From NCBI GenBank assembly GCA_029218485.1, contig JAQXRK010000011.1:1-9429 (forward strand): a stretch of DNA of 9,429 nucleotides, given 5' to 3'. Positions 1 through 6,300 of this stretch are shown one piece after another; positions within the stretch are counted from its first letter, which is position 1, and every line of letters starts with the position of its first letter. The notes beneath the pieces were generated by a model. That model had not been told where the DNA came from. It made no database searches and saw only the letters and a program-made list of their open reading frames with translations. The position numbers were made by a program, and so were the translations under genes. This DNA comes from a bacterium (GTDB lineage: Bacteria; Bacillota; Clostridia; Christensenellales; CAG-138).

Positions 1-365
1 GGATGCGGGTTCTTTTGGAGCAGCGCATAGGCGCTCATCAGGAAGCCCGGCGTGCAGAAACCGCACTGCACCGCATCGCCCTCGACGAAGCAGCGCTGCA
101 GAATGCTGCCAATCTCGGTTTCGGACAGGCCCTCCACGGTCAGAATGTCCGCGCCCTGCATCTGCCCCGCATAGACCAGGCAGCTGGTCACGGCATTGCC
201 GTTGATCACCACCGTGCATGCACCGCATTCGCCTACGCCGCAGCCCTCTTTCGTGCCGGTCAAGCGCAGGTCCTCGCGGAGCACATCGACCATGCGGCGG
301 TTGTCCTGCGTCTCTATGGAATAGTCCTTGCCGTTGAGGCGGAAAGAAAGTTGAATGTTTGCCAT
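1..365 (-). CDS. xdhC: Xanthine dehydrogenase-family [2Fe-2S] subunit (partial, C-terminus outside window)
   Basis: Small iron-sulfur subunit of a molybdenum hydroxylase. It passes electrons from the Mo-cofactor subunit to the FAD subunit in a cytoplasmic heterotrimer. Read from the ATG at 365, the first 121 residues are visible. The plant-type ferredoxin cluster ligands are complete: Cys42, Cys47, Cys50 and Cys62 (C-x4-C-x2-C-x11-C), within the typical KEGCGVGECGACTV stretch. The second domain begins with VQCGFCTPGF (Cys101, Cys104). Its remaining two cysteines would lie past the window edge, so the protein is cut by the window and not visibly broken. The family is usually about 155-165 residues. 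A strong Shine-Dalgarno GGAGGT at 379-374 lies 8 nt before the ATG. The ATG shares one base with the TGA of xdhB (TGATG), indicating translational coupling. The symbol follows E. coli xdhABC order; the true substrate is not established. Confidence 0.95.
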   Translation of the reverse strand, partial: MANIQLSFRLNGKDYSIETQDNRRMVDVLREDLRLTGTKEGCGVGECGACTVVINGNAVTSCLVYAGQMQGADILTVEGLSETEIGSILQRCFVEGDAVQCGFCTPGFLMSAYALLQKNPH

Positions 366-1231
366 CAGTTGTTACCTCCAAGCAGTTGATGCAAAATGCG
401 CTCGCACATGTTCAGACAAACGGGCTGCTTGTAAGTCGTGGAGGCGCGGATGCCCGCGATCTCCGGGATCTTATCCGAGAGCGCCTTGGCGACGGCCTTG
501 ATATCGTCATCGTTCGGCTTTTTGCCGATCAGCATGGCGTTGATCTCGGGGAACATCATCGGCCGCGGGAAGGTCGCGCCCATGGTCATGCGGAAATCCT
601 GCACAACGCCATCCGCATCCGTGCGCAGCACGGTGCCGATCGTCATGCGGGAAATGGCCAGCGCGCGGCGGCGACCCAGCTTGTAAAAATCACAGATCGT
701 GCCGGCGGGCAGCTTCTTGATGATGATGCGCGTGATCACATCGCGATCCGACATCGTCGTGCGATACGGGCGGGCGATGACCTCGCCGATCTTCTCGCGG
801 CGCACCTCGCCGAGGCGGTTGATCTCCACATCGGCGTCGAGCAGCGTCAAAGCCGCGAACGAATCCGCCGCGGGGGAGGCGTTTCCGATGTTGCCGCCGA
901 TGGTGGCATGGTTGCGGATCTGCAGCGAGCCGACCGTGCGGCAGGCCTGCGCCAGAATGTCGGCATACTGGTGCACGAGCGGCGAGCGCTCGATCTCCGT
1001 ATGCGTCGTACCGGCGCCGATGATCAACGAATCCTCCGTCTCCTCAATGCCGCAGAGCTCCGGCAGGCCGAAGATGTCCACCACCGTATGATCCGCATAG
1101 CGATCATCCTCGCGGGCATAGACCATAACGTCCGTGCCGCCGGCAAGCAGCGTGACCGGGCCTTCCGTCTCCTTCAGGACTGCAATCGTCTCCTGCAGGG
1201 ATGCAGGCTTCACATAGTTCTTCAGCTTCAT
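365..1231 (-). CDS. xdhB: Xanthine dehydrogenase-family FAD-binding subunit
   Basis: Medium subunit of the molybdenum hydroxylase. It binds FAD and hands electrons to NAD(P)+ or another acceptor. With the ATG at 1231 the product has 288 residues, matching the family's usual 280-300. Visible motifs are LLAGGTD at residues 28-34, which contacts the FAD pyrophosphate, and VGSLQIRNHATIGGNI at residues 100-115, the family's signature FAD loop, followed by ASPAADS. The C-terminal CO-dehydrogenase flavoprotein domain contains the usual basic RRRALAIS stretch and ends with a typical IRASTTYKQPV segment. A GTG at 1240 in the same frame could add three residues, but it directly abuts the Shine-Dalgarno. 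AAGGGGA at 1247-1241 is 9 nt from the ATG at 1231, so I chose the ATG. Only 5 bases separate it from the stop of xdhA, and its stop overlaps the start of xdhC, so the three genes form one operon. Confidence 0.96.
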   Translation of the reverse strand: MKLKNYVKPASLQETIAVLKETEGPVTLLAGGTDVMVYAREDDRYADHTVVDIFGLPELCGIEETEDSLIIGAGTTHTEIERSPLVHQYADILAQACRTVGSLQIRNHATIGGNIGNASPAADSFAALTLLDADVEINRLGEVRREKIGEVIARPYRTTMSDRDVITRIIIKKLPAGTICDFYKLGRRRALAISRMTIGTVLRTDADGVVQDFRMTMGATFPRPMMFPEINAMLIGKKPNDDDIKAVAKALSDKIPEIAGIRASTTYKQPVCLNMCERILHQLLGGNN

Positions 1232-1236
1232 CCCGC

Positions 1237-3543
1237 TCACTCCCCTTTCTTCTCATCCAGGCTCTTGGCCGCGAAGAACACGCGATCCAGATCCGCCGGC
1301 AGTTCATGAATCAGGCCGGGGTGTCCGAGCGCATGGTTGATCGCCGCGACGATGGCTGCCGCGCCGTCCTCGGTCGCAGGTTCGCCGATGGAACGACCGC
1401 CGAACGCGGTGCGCGGATCGTAGTTCTCCTCGAGGAGCGCCACATTTTCGTTGACGTCCATCGCCGTCGGGATCAGGTAGTTCTCGAAGTTCAGGTTCTT
1501 CAACGCAGAGGTCTTCGGGTTGAAGCCGAGATCCTCTGTGATCGCCATACCGGCCGCCATGGTCATGCCGCCGTAAATCTGGCCCTTGATCATGGCCGGG
1601 TTGATGGCCTTGCCCGCGTCGTGGCAGCCCACCATCTTGACGACGTTCACGCTGCCGGTATCCATATCGACCTCCACCTCCGCAGCGTTGCAGGAATAGG
1701 TGTAGGTGTTGTAGGGCTCGCGGTGCGTCTCATCCCACTTTGTCGTATCGACCACATAGGTGCCGAAGGCCATGGGCGATCTGCCGGTCGAATAGCAGGC
1801 GTGAACCGCCTCTTCAAACGAGATATCCTCATCGGCAAAGCGCACGCGGTCGTTTTCAAAAACGATGCCCTCGGTCGACTTGCCATATTTCTCGGCAATC
1901 GCTTCCGCCATGATCTTGTGCACGGCATCGCAGGCGCGCTTGATGGCCATACCGCCCATCATCGTGCCGCGGGAGGCGATGCATCCGCCGGTCGTCGGGC
2001 AGCGGGAGGTGTCCACCTCGCCGATGGAAATCCGCTCGAACGAAACGCCCATTCCGTCGGCCGCCATCTGGCTCTGGCAGGTGCGCAGGCCCTGGCCGAT
2101 CTCCATTAGGCCGATGTTCAGATGCACGCTCGCATCCTCCTCGACCTCAATCATCGCACGGCTGACGTCCATACCGTCGGCGCCGATGCTCGCGCCGCGC
2201 ATGCTGACCGCGATGCCCACACCGCGGCGGACCCGGCGGCCGCTCTCACGGTTCTCTTTGTTGTACTGCTCCCACTTGCGGTCGAAATCCAACTCGGCAA
2301 CGGTCTTCTCCATCACGGCGCCGATGCTGACCTCGTTAAAGTCGAGCACATGGCCGGTCGGGCTTGTGTCGCCGTTTTTGAGCAGGTTCTTGCGGCGCAG
2401 CTCCGTGGGCGTCATGCCGAGAATCTCGGCCAGTTCGTCCATGGTGTTTTCCAGCGCATAGATGGCCTGCGGCGTACCGAAGCCGCGCATGGAACCGCAG
2501 TGCACATTGTTCGTGATCACGCCGACCGCCTCATAATCTAGATGATCGTAGCGGTACGGACCGCAGCCGAGGTAGGCGGTTTTGTACATGACGGGCGGGG
2601 TCATATTGATGTAGCAGCCGCCATCGGCAAGTGCGTACACCTTGACCGCCTTGATCGTGCCGTCCTTCATGGCGCCGATCTTCACGTTGAAGTCGATCGG
2701 ATGGCGCTTATAGGTCTCGCGGATGGACTCCTCGCGGGTGAGCGTATACTTCGCCGGGCGGCCGGTCTTGAGCGCGATCAGGCTCGCGCGAACCGCCATC
2801 GCCTCCGCACCCTCAATCTTGCCGCCGAAGGAACCGCCGACCACGCTCGGGCGAATGATGACCTGCGCGATCGGGATGTTCAGCATGCGGCTGATGGAGA
2901 TGCGCGCGTTGTACGGCACCTGCAGCGAACCGATGATCGTCAGTTCCTTGCGCATGCGGCTCGGGATTGCCGTTACGGACTCCGGTTCGATATAGGCCTG
3001 CTCCACAAAGCCGGTCTTGTAGTTGCGCTCGATCACGATGTCGGACTCCTTCAGGCCCTGCTCCGCATCGCCCTTCTGCGGGTGGATCACGCCGCATACG
3101 TTGTCCGGATAATCGGGGTTGATGACCTGCTCGTTGCCGATCGCATCGCGCGGATCGGTGATCGCCGGAAGCACCTCATACTCGGCGGTTACGAGCTTTG
3201 CCGCCTCATTGGCCTGCTCCTGCGTCTCCGCGGCGACGACTGCGATGACATCGCCGAGGAAGCGCACGCGGTCGACCGCAATGGCATACTGATCGACGAA
3301 GATTTCGCCGAACATCTTTTCGCCGGGAATGTCCTTTCCCGTTACCACACACACAACGCCGGGCGCGCGCTCCGCTTCTTCCGTATGTACGGCAAGCAGT
3401 TTTGCATGTGGATATTGAGAATAAACTCCTTTACAATAAACGGTTTCCGGTAAGTGAACATCCGCACCGAATTCGGCACGCCCGGTCACCTTCGCCCATG
3501 CGTCGATACGCTCGAGCGTTTTGCCAACGATGTGCTGCTCCAA
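1237..3543 (-). CDS. xdhA: Xanthine dehydrogenase-family molybdenum-cofactor-binding subunit
   Basis: Large catalytic subunit of a molybdenum hydroxylase, which hydroxylates carbon next to a ring nitrogen (as in purines) using water as oxygen donor. It has 768 residues, near the 750-800 usual when the Mo subunit is a separate chain. The N-terminus (VGKTLERIDAWAKVTGRAEF) is the standard opening. Cofactor motifs are present in order: GGSFGGK ending at Lys242, SMRGFGTPQ around Arg353, EIGQG at 481-485, the SRGTMMGG loop, DAGKAINP followed by GQIYGG, and GEP with the expected catalytic base Glu721. The start is TTG: AAGGAGGGA ends 7 nt before it and no better in-frame start lies nearby. Ile243 follows FGGK where bovine enzyme has the substrate-contacting Glu802, and manual alignment puts Lys321 at bovine Arg880. 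Other ring substrates or aldehydes are therefore possible. Called xdhA from family and gene order; substrate uncertain. Confidence 0.93.
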   Translation of the reverse strand: MEQHIVGKTLERIDAWAKVTGRAEFGADVHLPETVYCKGVYSQYPHAKLLAVHTEEAERAPGVVCVVTGKDIPGEKMFGEIFVDQYAIAVDRVRFLGDVIAVVAAETQEQANEAAKLVTAEYEVLPAITDPRDAIGNEQVINPDYPDNVCGVIHPQKGDAEQGLKESDIVIERNYKTGFVEQAYIEPESVTAIPSRMRKELTIIGSLQVPYNARISISRMLNIPIAQVIIRPSVVGGSFGGKIEGAEAMAVRASLIALKTGRPAKYTLTREESIRETYKRHPIDFNVKIGAMKDGTIKAVKVYALADGGCYINMTPPVMYKTAYLGCGPYRYDHLDYEAVGVITNNVHCGSMRGFGTPQAIYALENTMDELAEILGMTPTELRRKNLLKNGDTSPTGHVLDFNEVSIGAVMEKTVAELDFDRKWEQYNKENRESGRRVRRGVGIAVSMRGASIGADGMDVSRAMIEVEEDASVHLNIGLMEIGQGLRTCQSQMAADGMGVSFERISIGEVDTSRCPTTGGCIASRGTMMGGMAIKRACDAVHKIMAEAIAEKYGKSTEGIVFENDRVRFADEDISFEEAVHACYSTGRSPMAFGTYVVDTTKWDETHREPYNTYTYSCNAAEVEVDMDTGSVNVVKMVGCHDAGKAINPAMIKGQIYGGMTMAAGMAITEDLGFNPKTSALKNLNFENYLIPTAMDVNENVALLEENYDPRTAFGGRSIGEPATEDGAAAIVAAINHALGHPGLIHELPADLDRVFFAAKSLDEKKGE
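1241..1247 (-). promoter_or_regulatory. Shine-Dalgarno deciding the xdhB start
   Basis: AAGGGGA lies inside the last codons of xdhA. It is 9 nt from the ATG at 1231 and touches the alternative GTG at 1240 directly. The spacing favours the ATG, giving MKLKNYVKP as N-terminus, which also matches how this family normally begins. Confidence 0.7.
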
Positions 3544-3550
3544 AGAAATA

Positions 3551-3559
3551 TCCCTCCTT
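3551..3559 (-). promoter_or_regulatory. Shine-Dalgarno supporting the TTG start of xdhA
   Basis: AAGGAGGGA on the minus strand, 7 nt before the TTG at 3543. It is near-perfectly complementary to the 16S rRNA tail, which makes TTG initiation credible. Confidence 0.85.
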
Positions 3560-3587
3560 AACGGTTATATCTCTGAGATGTGGTTTA

Positions 3588-3605
3588 TCAGTATATTTTA
3601 ACTGA
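3588..3605 (-). promoter_or_regulatory. Candidate promoter -10 and dyad upstream of xdhA
   Basis: On the minus strand TATACT (3595-3590) is a reasonable -10 for the xdh operon and would place the start of transcription near 3583, about 40 nt before the TTG. No convincing -35 sits 16-18 nt upstream. The -10 lies inside an inverted repeat, TCAGT-N8-ACTGA (3588-3605), so a regulator bound there could block or replace -35 contacts. The arms are short and could occur by chance. Confidence 0.35.
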
Positions 3606-3699
3606 CATCCTCGTTCGTGTCCAGTAGATTCCTGCAAAATATCGTTATTCTTTGTAGAGTATATTGTTTATGGGATCGGGAAATGCCGTCGGAATACGC

Positions 3700-3728
3700 T
3701 TGATTTCCCATGGCACCTATGGTAGAAT
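3700..3728 (+). promoter_or_regulatory. SigmaA-type promoter of the amidohydrolase gene
   Basis: TTGATT (3700-3705), a 17-nt spacer and TAGAAT (3723-3728), the latter preceded by TG plus one base (extended -10). This predicts transcription from about 3735, giving a leader of about 75 nt before the ATG at 3809. The leader contains a pyrimidine-rich tract at about 3753-3770. Confidence 0.65.
3708..3722. promoter_or_regulatory. Candidate operator dyad within the amidohydrolase promoter spacer
   Basis: CCATGGCACCTATGG is a dyad with six of seven arm positions complementary around a central base. It fills the space between -35 and -10 almost exactly. A wider pair, GGGAAAT (3678-3684) and ATTTCCC (3703-3709), overlaps the -35. 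The position suits a repressor or activator site, but no known consensus was recognised. Confidence 0.3.
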
Positions 3729-3808
3729 AACAACAGCCGCAGTTCATCTGCATTTCTTTTTTCTTGTTGTCGTAACCGTTTACATCATTCACAAGGAGGA
3801 TTCAAACC

Positions 3809-5044
3809 ATGCAAATGCTCATTCAGAACGCCAAATTGCGCGACCGGAACGACCTCGTGGATATCGCTATTGACGGCGGTTATATCAAGGCCATCGGCAA
3901 GAACGTTGCCGAGACGGCTGAGACCGTAATCGACGTCAAGGGCGCGCTCGTCACCCCCTCGCTGATCGATCCCCATATCCATCTCGACAAGGTGAACGTT
4001 TTCGATTCCGTCCGCAAGAACGAATCCGGCACGCTCCGGGAAGCCATCGAGATTCTGTGGGACGCCAAGCGCAACTATACGGATGAGGACATTCTGGTTC
4101 GCTCCGAGGATGTGGTTCGAAAAGCGCTCAAGAACGGCACGCTCAACATGCGCACGCACATCGACGTGGATACCATCGGCGGGCTCAAGCCCCTCTCCGG
4201 CGTCGTCAAGCTGCAGCAGAAGTTCAAGGGCATCGTGGATATCGACCTGATCGCGTTCCCGCAGGAGGGCATCGTCAAGGATCCCGGCTGCGACAAGCTC
4301 ATGGTCGAAGCCATGGAGAACGGCTGCACCATCGTCGGCGGTATGCCCGCAAACGAGAACTGTCCGGCCGACAGCCTGCAGCACGTGAAGTTCTGCTTTG
4401 ATCTGGCCGAGAAGTATGACGCCGATGTGGATATGCACGTCGACGAAACGGATGATCCGTTCTACCGCACGCTGGAAATGGTTGCGGACGAGACGATCAA
4501 GCGCGGCTGGGAAGGCCGCGTCACCGCGGGTCACACCTGCGCGCTGGCCGCTTATGACGACCATTATGCCGCCTATGTCATCGAAAAGGTCGCCCGCGCC
4601 AAGATGAACATCATCACGAACCCGGTTACGAACCTCATGCTGCAGGGCCGCCTCGACAAGCAGCCGATCCGCCGCGGCATCACGCGCGTCAAGCAGCTGC
4701 TCGAGGCCGGCGTCAATGTCAGCTTCGGTCAGGACTGCGTGAAGGACACCTTCTATCCGTACGGCAGCGGCGACATGCTCCAGGTGGCGAACGTGACCGC
4801 GCATGCGGCGCAGATGAGCCTCCCGCCGGAGATTGAGAAGCTGTACGACATGATCACCGTCGATGCGGCGAAGATCCTCCGCCTCAAGGATTACGGTCTG
4901 AAGGAGGGCTGCCGTGCAAACCTCGTCGTCATCAACGCCAAGGATGCGCGCGACGCCATTCGTCTGGAGCCGGAGCGCCTGTATGTCATCCGCGAGGGCA
5001 AGATCCTGGTCAAGACCACGGTCGATACCCAGTACTATATCTAA
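3809..5044 (+). CDS. Cytosine deaminase-like amidohydrolase, substrate unknown
   Basis: Metal-dependent hydrolase of the amidohydrolase superfamily, closest by eye to E. coli cytosine deaminase CodA (411 versus 427 residues). Aligned catalytic residues are all present: metal ligands His56 and His58 (DPHIHLDK), His210 (MHVDETDD) and Asp309 (FGQDC), proton shuttle Glu213, His242 (AGHT), and the substrate glutamine Gln152 in FPQEGI. The LQGRxDxxPxRRGITRVK stretch is also shared with CodA. Pocket positions differ: CodA Asp314 is Cys310 here, Trp319 is Phe315 and His312 is Gln308, so cytosine may not be the substrate. Isoguanine, creatinine, ammelide-like triazines or another lactam are alternatives. 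AAGGAGGA ends 8 nt before the ATG. It is divergent from the xdh operon across 265 bp, which suggests both act on one N-heterocycle pathway. No signal peptide is seen, so it is probably cytoplasmic. Confidence 0.88.
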   Translation: MQMLIQNAKLRDRNDLVDIAIDGGYIKAIGKNVAETAETVIDVKGALVTPSLIDPHIHLDKVNVFDSVRKNESGTLREAIEILWDAKRNYTDEDILVRSEDVVRKALKNGTLNMRTHIDVDTIGGLKPLSGVVKLQQKFKGIVDIDLIAFPQEGIVKDPGCDKLMVEAMENGCTIVGGMPANENCPADSLQHVKFCFDLAEKYDADVDMHVDETDDPFYRTLEMVADETIKRGWEGRVTAGHTCALAAYDDHYAAYVIEKVARAKMNIITNPVTNLMLQGRLDKQPIRRGITRVKQLLEAGVNVSFGQDCVKDTFYPYGSGDMLQVANVTAHAAQMSLPPEIEKLYDMITVDAAKILRLKDYGLKEGCRANLVVINAKDARDAIRLEPERLYVIREGKILVKTTVDTQYYI

Positions 5045-5060
5045 GGTTCACAGCACGCAG

Positions 5061-5095
5061 CGGCGCCGCCCCCTCTTCGGACGGCGCCGTTTTTT
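5061..5095 (+). terminator. Rho-independent terminator after the amidohydrolase
   Basis: CGGCGCCG (5061-5068) pairs with CGGCGCCG (5082-5089). Two further C-G pairs form inside after one mismatch. Six T residues (5090-5095) follow. It begins 16 nt after the stop codon. Confidence 0.88.
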
Positions 5096-5178
5096 CTGCG
5101 TTCGCCGCCGTGCGGCGGTGTCGTTTCGTCAGAGTTTTGACCGAATGGGCATTCCTTCTGTGGATACTCCGTGAACTT

Positions 5179-5207
5179 TTCACATTTGGTTTGAAATGCA
5201 GTATAAA
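5179..5207 (+). promoter_or_regulatory. SigmaA-type promoter of the DUF368 gene
   Basis: TTCACA (5179-5184), a 17-nt spacer and TATAAA (5202-5207), each matching consensus at five of six positions. Transcription from about 5214 would leave a 44-nt leader. The rest of the 213-bp gap holds the upstream terminator and nothing else clear. Confidence 0.7.
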
Positions 5208-5257
5208 ACATGATAAAGTGTATGTCATATAAGATGAATGAAGAAACAGGAGTATCT

Positions 5258-6163
5258 ATGGAACAAAACCGTCAACCGTTATCGTCCGCGCCGCAGGAGG
5301 CTGCCCCGCTCCCTTCCGATCCGAATATGCGTATGGGCATTGGCCTCTGGCTGCTCCGCCTGATTCAGGGCGCGCTGATCGGCGTTGGCGCAATCCTGCC
5401 CGGCATCAGCGGCGGCGTACTCTGCGTTCTTTTCGGCATTTACCGGCCGATGATGGCGCTGCTCGCGCATCCGGCCAAGAGCTTCAAGCTCTATTACCGG
5501 CTCTTCATCCCGGTCCTCATCGGATGGGCGTTCGGCTTTCTCGCGCTGGCGGGGCTGGTCAACCTGCTGCTCGAGGCCTCGTCCGCCGTGGCGATCAGCC
5601 TGTTCGTCGGCCTGATCATCGGCACGCTTCCCTCCCTCTACCGGGACGCCGGCAAGTTCGGTCACGGGAAGAAGGGCTTTCTGTCGCTGGGGATCAGCTT
5701 TGTGCTGCTGTTCTGCTTCCTGTTCTATCTGCAGCAGGGCGTGCAGGTGGACATCACGGGCAATATCGGCTGGTTCTTCTTCTGCGGCGTGGTCTGGGGG
5801 CTGAGCCTCGTGGTTCCCGGCTTAAGCTCCTCCTCCATTCTGATCTTCCTTGGCCTGTATCAGGAGATGACCGCCGGCATCGCGCGGCTCGACTTCGGCG
5901 TACTGCTGCCGCTCATCGCGGGCGTGCTCTGCACCGCGCTGCTCAGCGCCCGGTTTGTCAACAACCTGTTTGAAAAGCACCACACCATCGCCTATCACGT
6001 CATTCTCGGCGTTGTCATCGCCTCGACGGTGCTGATCGTCCCGCTCCAGTTCCGCGACGCTGGCGAGCTGCTGCTCTCCATCGGCTGCGCCATCCTCGGC
6101 TTCTTCGCCGCCTGGGGCATGGATCGGTACGGGCAGAAGGTGAAACCGGACGAAGCAAACTGA
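5258..6163 (+). CDS. DUF368 (PopT-like) polyprenyl-phosphate transporter
   Basis: Polytopic membrane protein of 301 residues. DUF368 proteins have been shown in other bacteria (PopT) to return undecaprenyl phosphate, the lipid carrier for cell-wall and surface polymers, across the cytoplasmic membrane. About eight hydrophobic segments follow a polar head of roughly 26 residues. Two related signature loops are visible: GALIGVGAILPGISGG (residues 38-53) and WGLSLVVPGLSSSS, with the second Pro-Gly at 187-188. This agrees with the internal repeat of the family, whose Pro-Gly-x-Ser loops are thought to form re-entrant hairpins. I chose the ATG at 5258 because AGGAG (5248-5252) lies 5 nt before it; upstream in-frame starts lack such a site. 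The gene stands alone between its own promoter and terminators. The transport role is from the family, not from this sequence. Confidence 0.9.
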   Translation: MEQNRQPLSSAPQEAAPLPSDPNMRMGIGLWLLRLIQGALIGVGAILPGISGGVLCVLFGIYRPMMALLAHPAKSFKLYYRLFIPVLIGWAFGFLALAGLVNLLLEASSAVAISLFVGLIIGTLPSLYRDAGKFGHGKKGFLSLGISFVLLFCFLFYLQQGVQVDITGNIGWFFFCGVVWGLSLVVPGLSSSSILIFLGLYQEMTAGIARLDFGVLLPLIAGVLCTALLSARFVNNLFEKHHTIAYHVILGVVIASTVLIVPLQFRDAGELLLSIGCAILGFFAAWGMDRYGQKVKPDEAN

Positions 6164-6179
6164 ACAACCGAAGAAACGA

Positions 6180-6219
6180 CAGCGCCCGGAAGAAACGGTC
6201 TTCCGGGCGCTGGTTTTCT
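6180..6219 (+). terminator. Terminator after the DUF368 gene, possibly bidirectional
   Basis: A perfect 14-bp stem (6180-6193 with 6199-6212), a 5-nt loop and a T-rich tail (GTTTTCT) lie 16 nt after the stop. On the minus strand the hairpin is followed by TCGTTTCTTC, so it could also end pfp transcripts arriving from the other side. Confidence 0.9.
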
Positions 6220-6257
6220 CGGCCGCTATGGCCTGCACCAAGGCGCATCTGACAAGC

Positions 6258-6292
6258 GGAGCCCGGCAAAACGATGCCGGGCTCCCGTTTTT
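6258..6292 (+). terminator. Second hairpin terminator between convergent genes
   Basis: An 11-bp perfect stem, GGAGCCCGGCA (6258-6268) with its complement at 6275-6285, a 6-nt loop, then CG and five T (6288-6292). The T run is on the plus strand, making it a backup to the first terminator. Read as RNA from pfp it forms 15 nt after that stop but lacks a U tract on that side. Confidence 0.75.
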
Positions 6293-6300
6293 ATACTCGT

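Noticed and set aside
359..3453. Several long plus-strand open frames opposite the xdh operon (about 300 codons each)
   Set aside because: They are antisense shadows of GC-rich coding DNA: compositionally odd (His/Arg/Ala rich), no ribosome sites, no recognisable domains, while the minus strand encodes clear enzymes.
3739..3768. Attenuator-like hairpin GCAG/CTGC followed by a T-rich tract in the amidohydrolase leader
   Set aside because: A four-base-pair stem is too weak to support termination; the tract is noted only as a pyrimidine-rich leader.
3735..3808. Purine riboswitch in the leader of the amidohydrolase
   Set aside because: The leader is short and shows no three-way-junction arms or conserved purine-aptamer core by eye.
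3785..4804. 339-codon minus-strand frame opposite the amidohydrolase
   Set aside because: Complementary shadow of a well-conserved enzyme; no start signal and no recognisable motif.
5103..5120. GC-rich hairpin (GCCGCC/GGCGG) shortly after the amidohydrolase terminator
   Set aside because: Short stem with a tight loop and no T tract; adds nothing to the clear terminator just upstream.
5137..5168. TTGACC with GATACT as an alternative DUF368 promoter
   Set aside because: The spacer is 20 nt, too long, and a much better promoter lies at 5179-5207.
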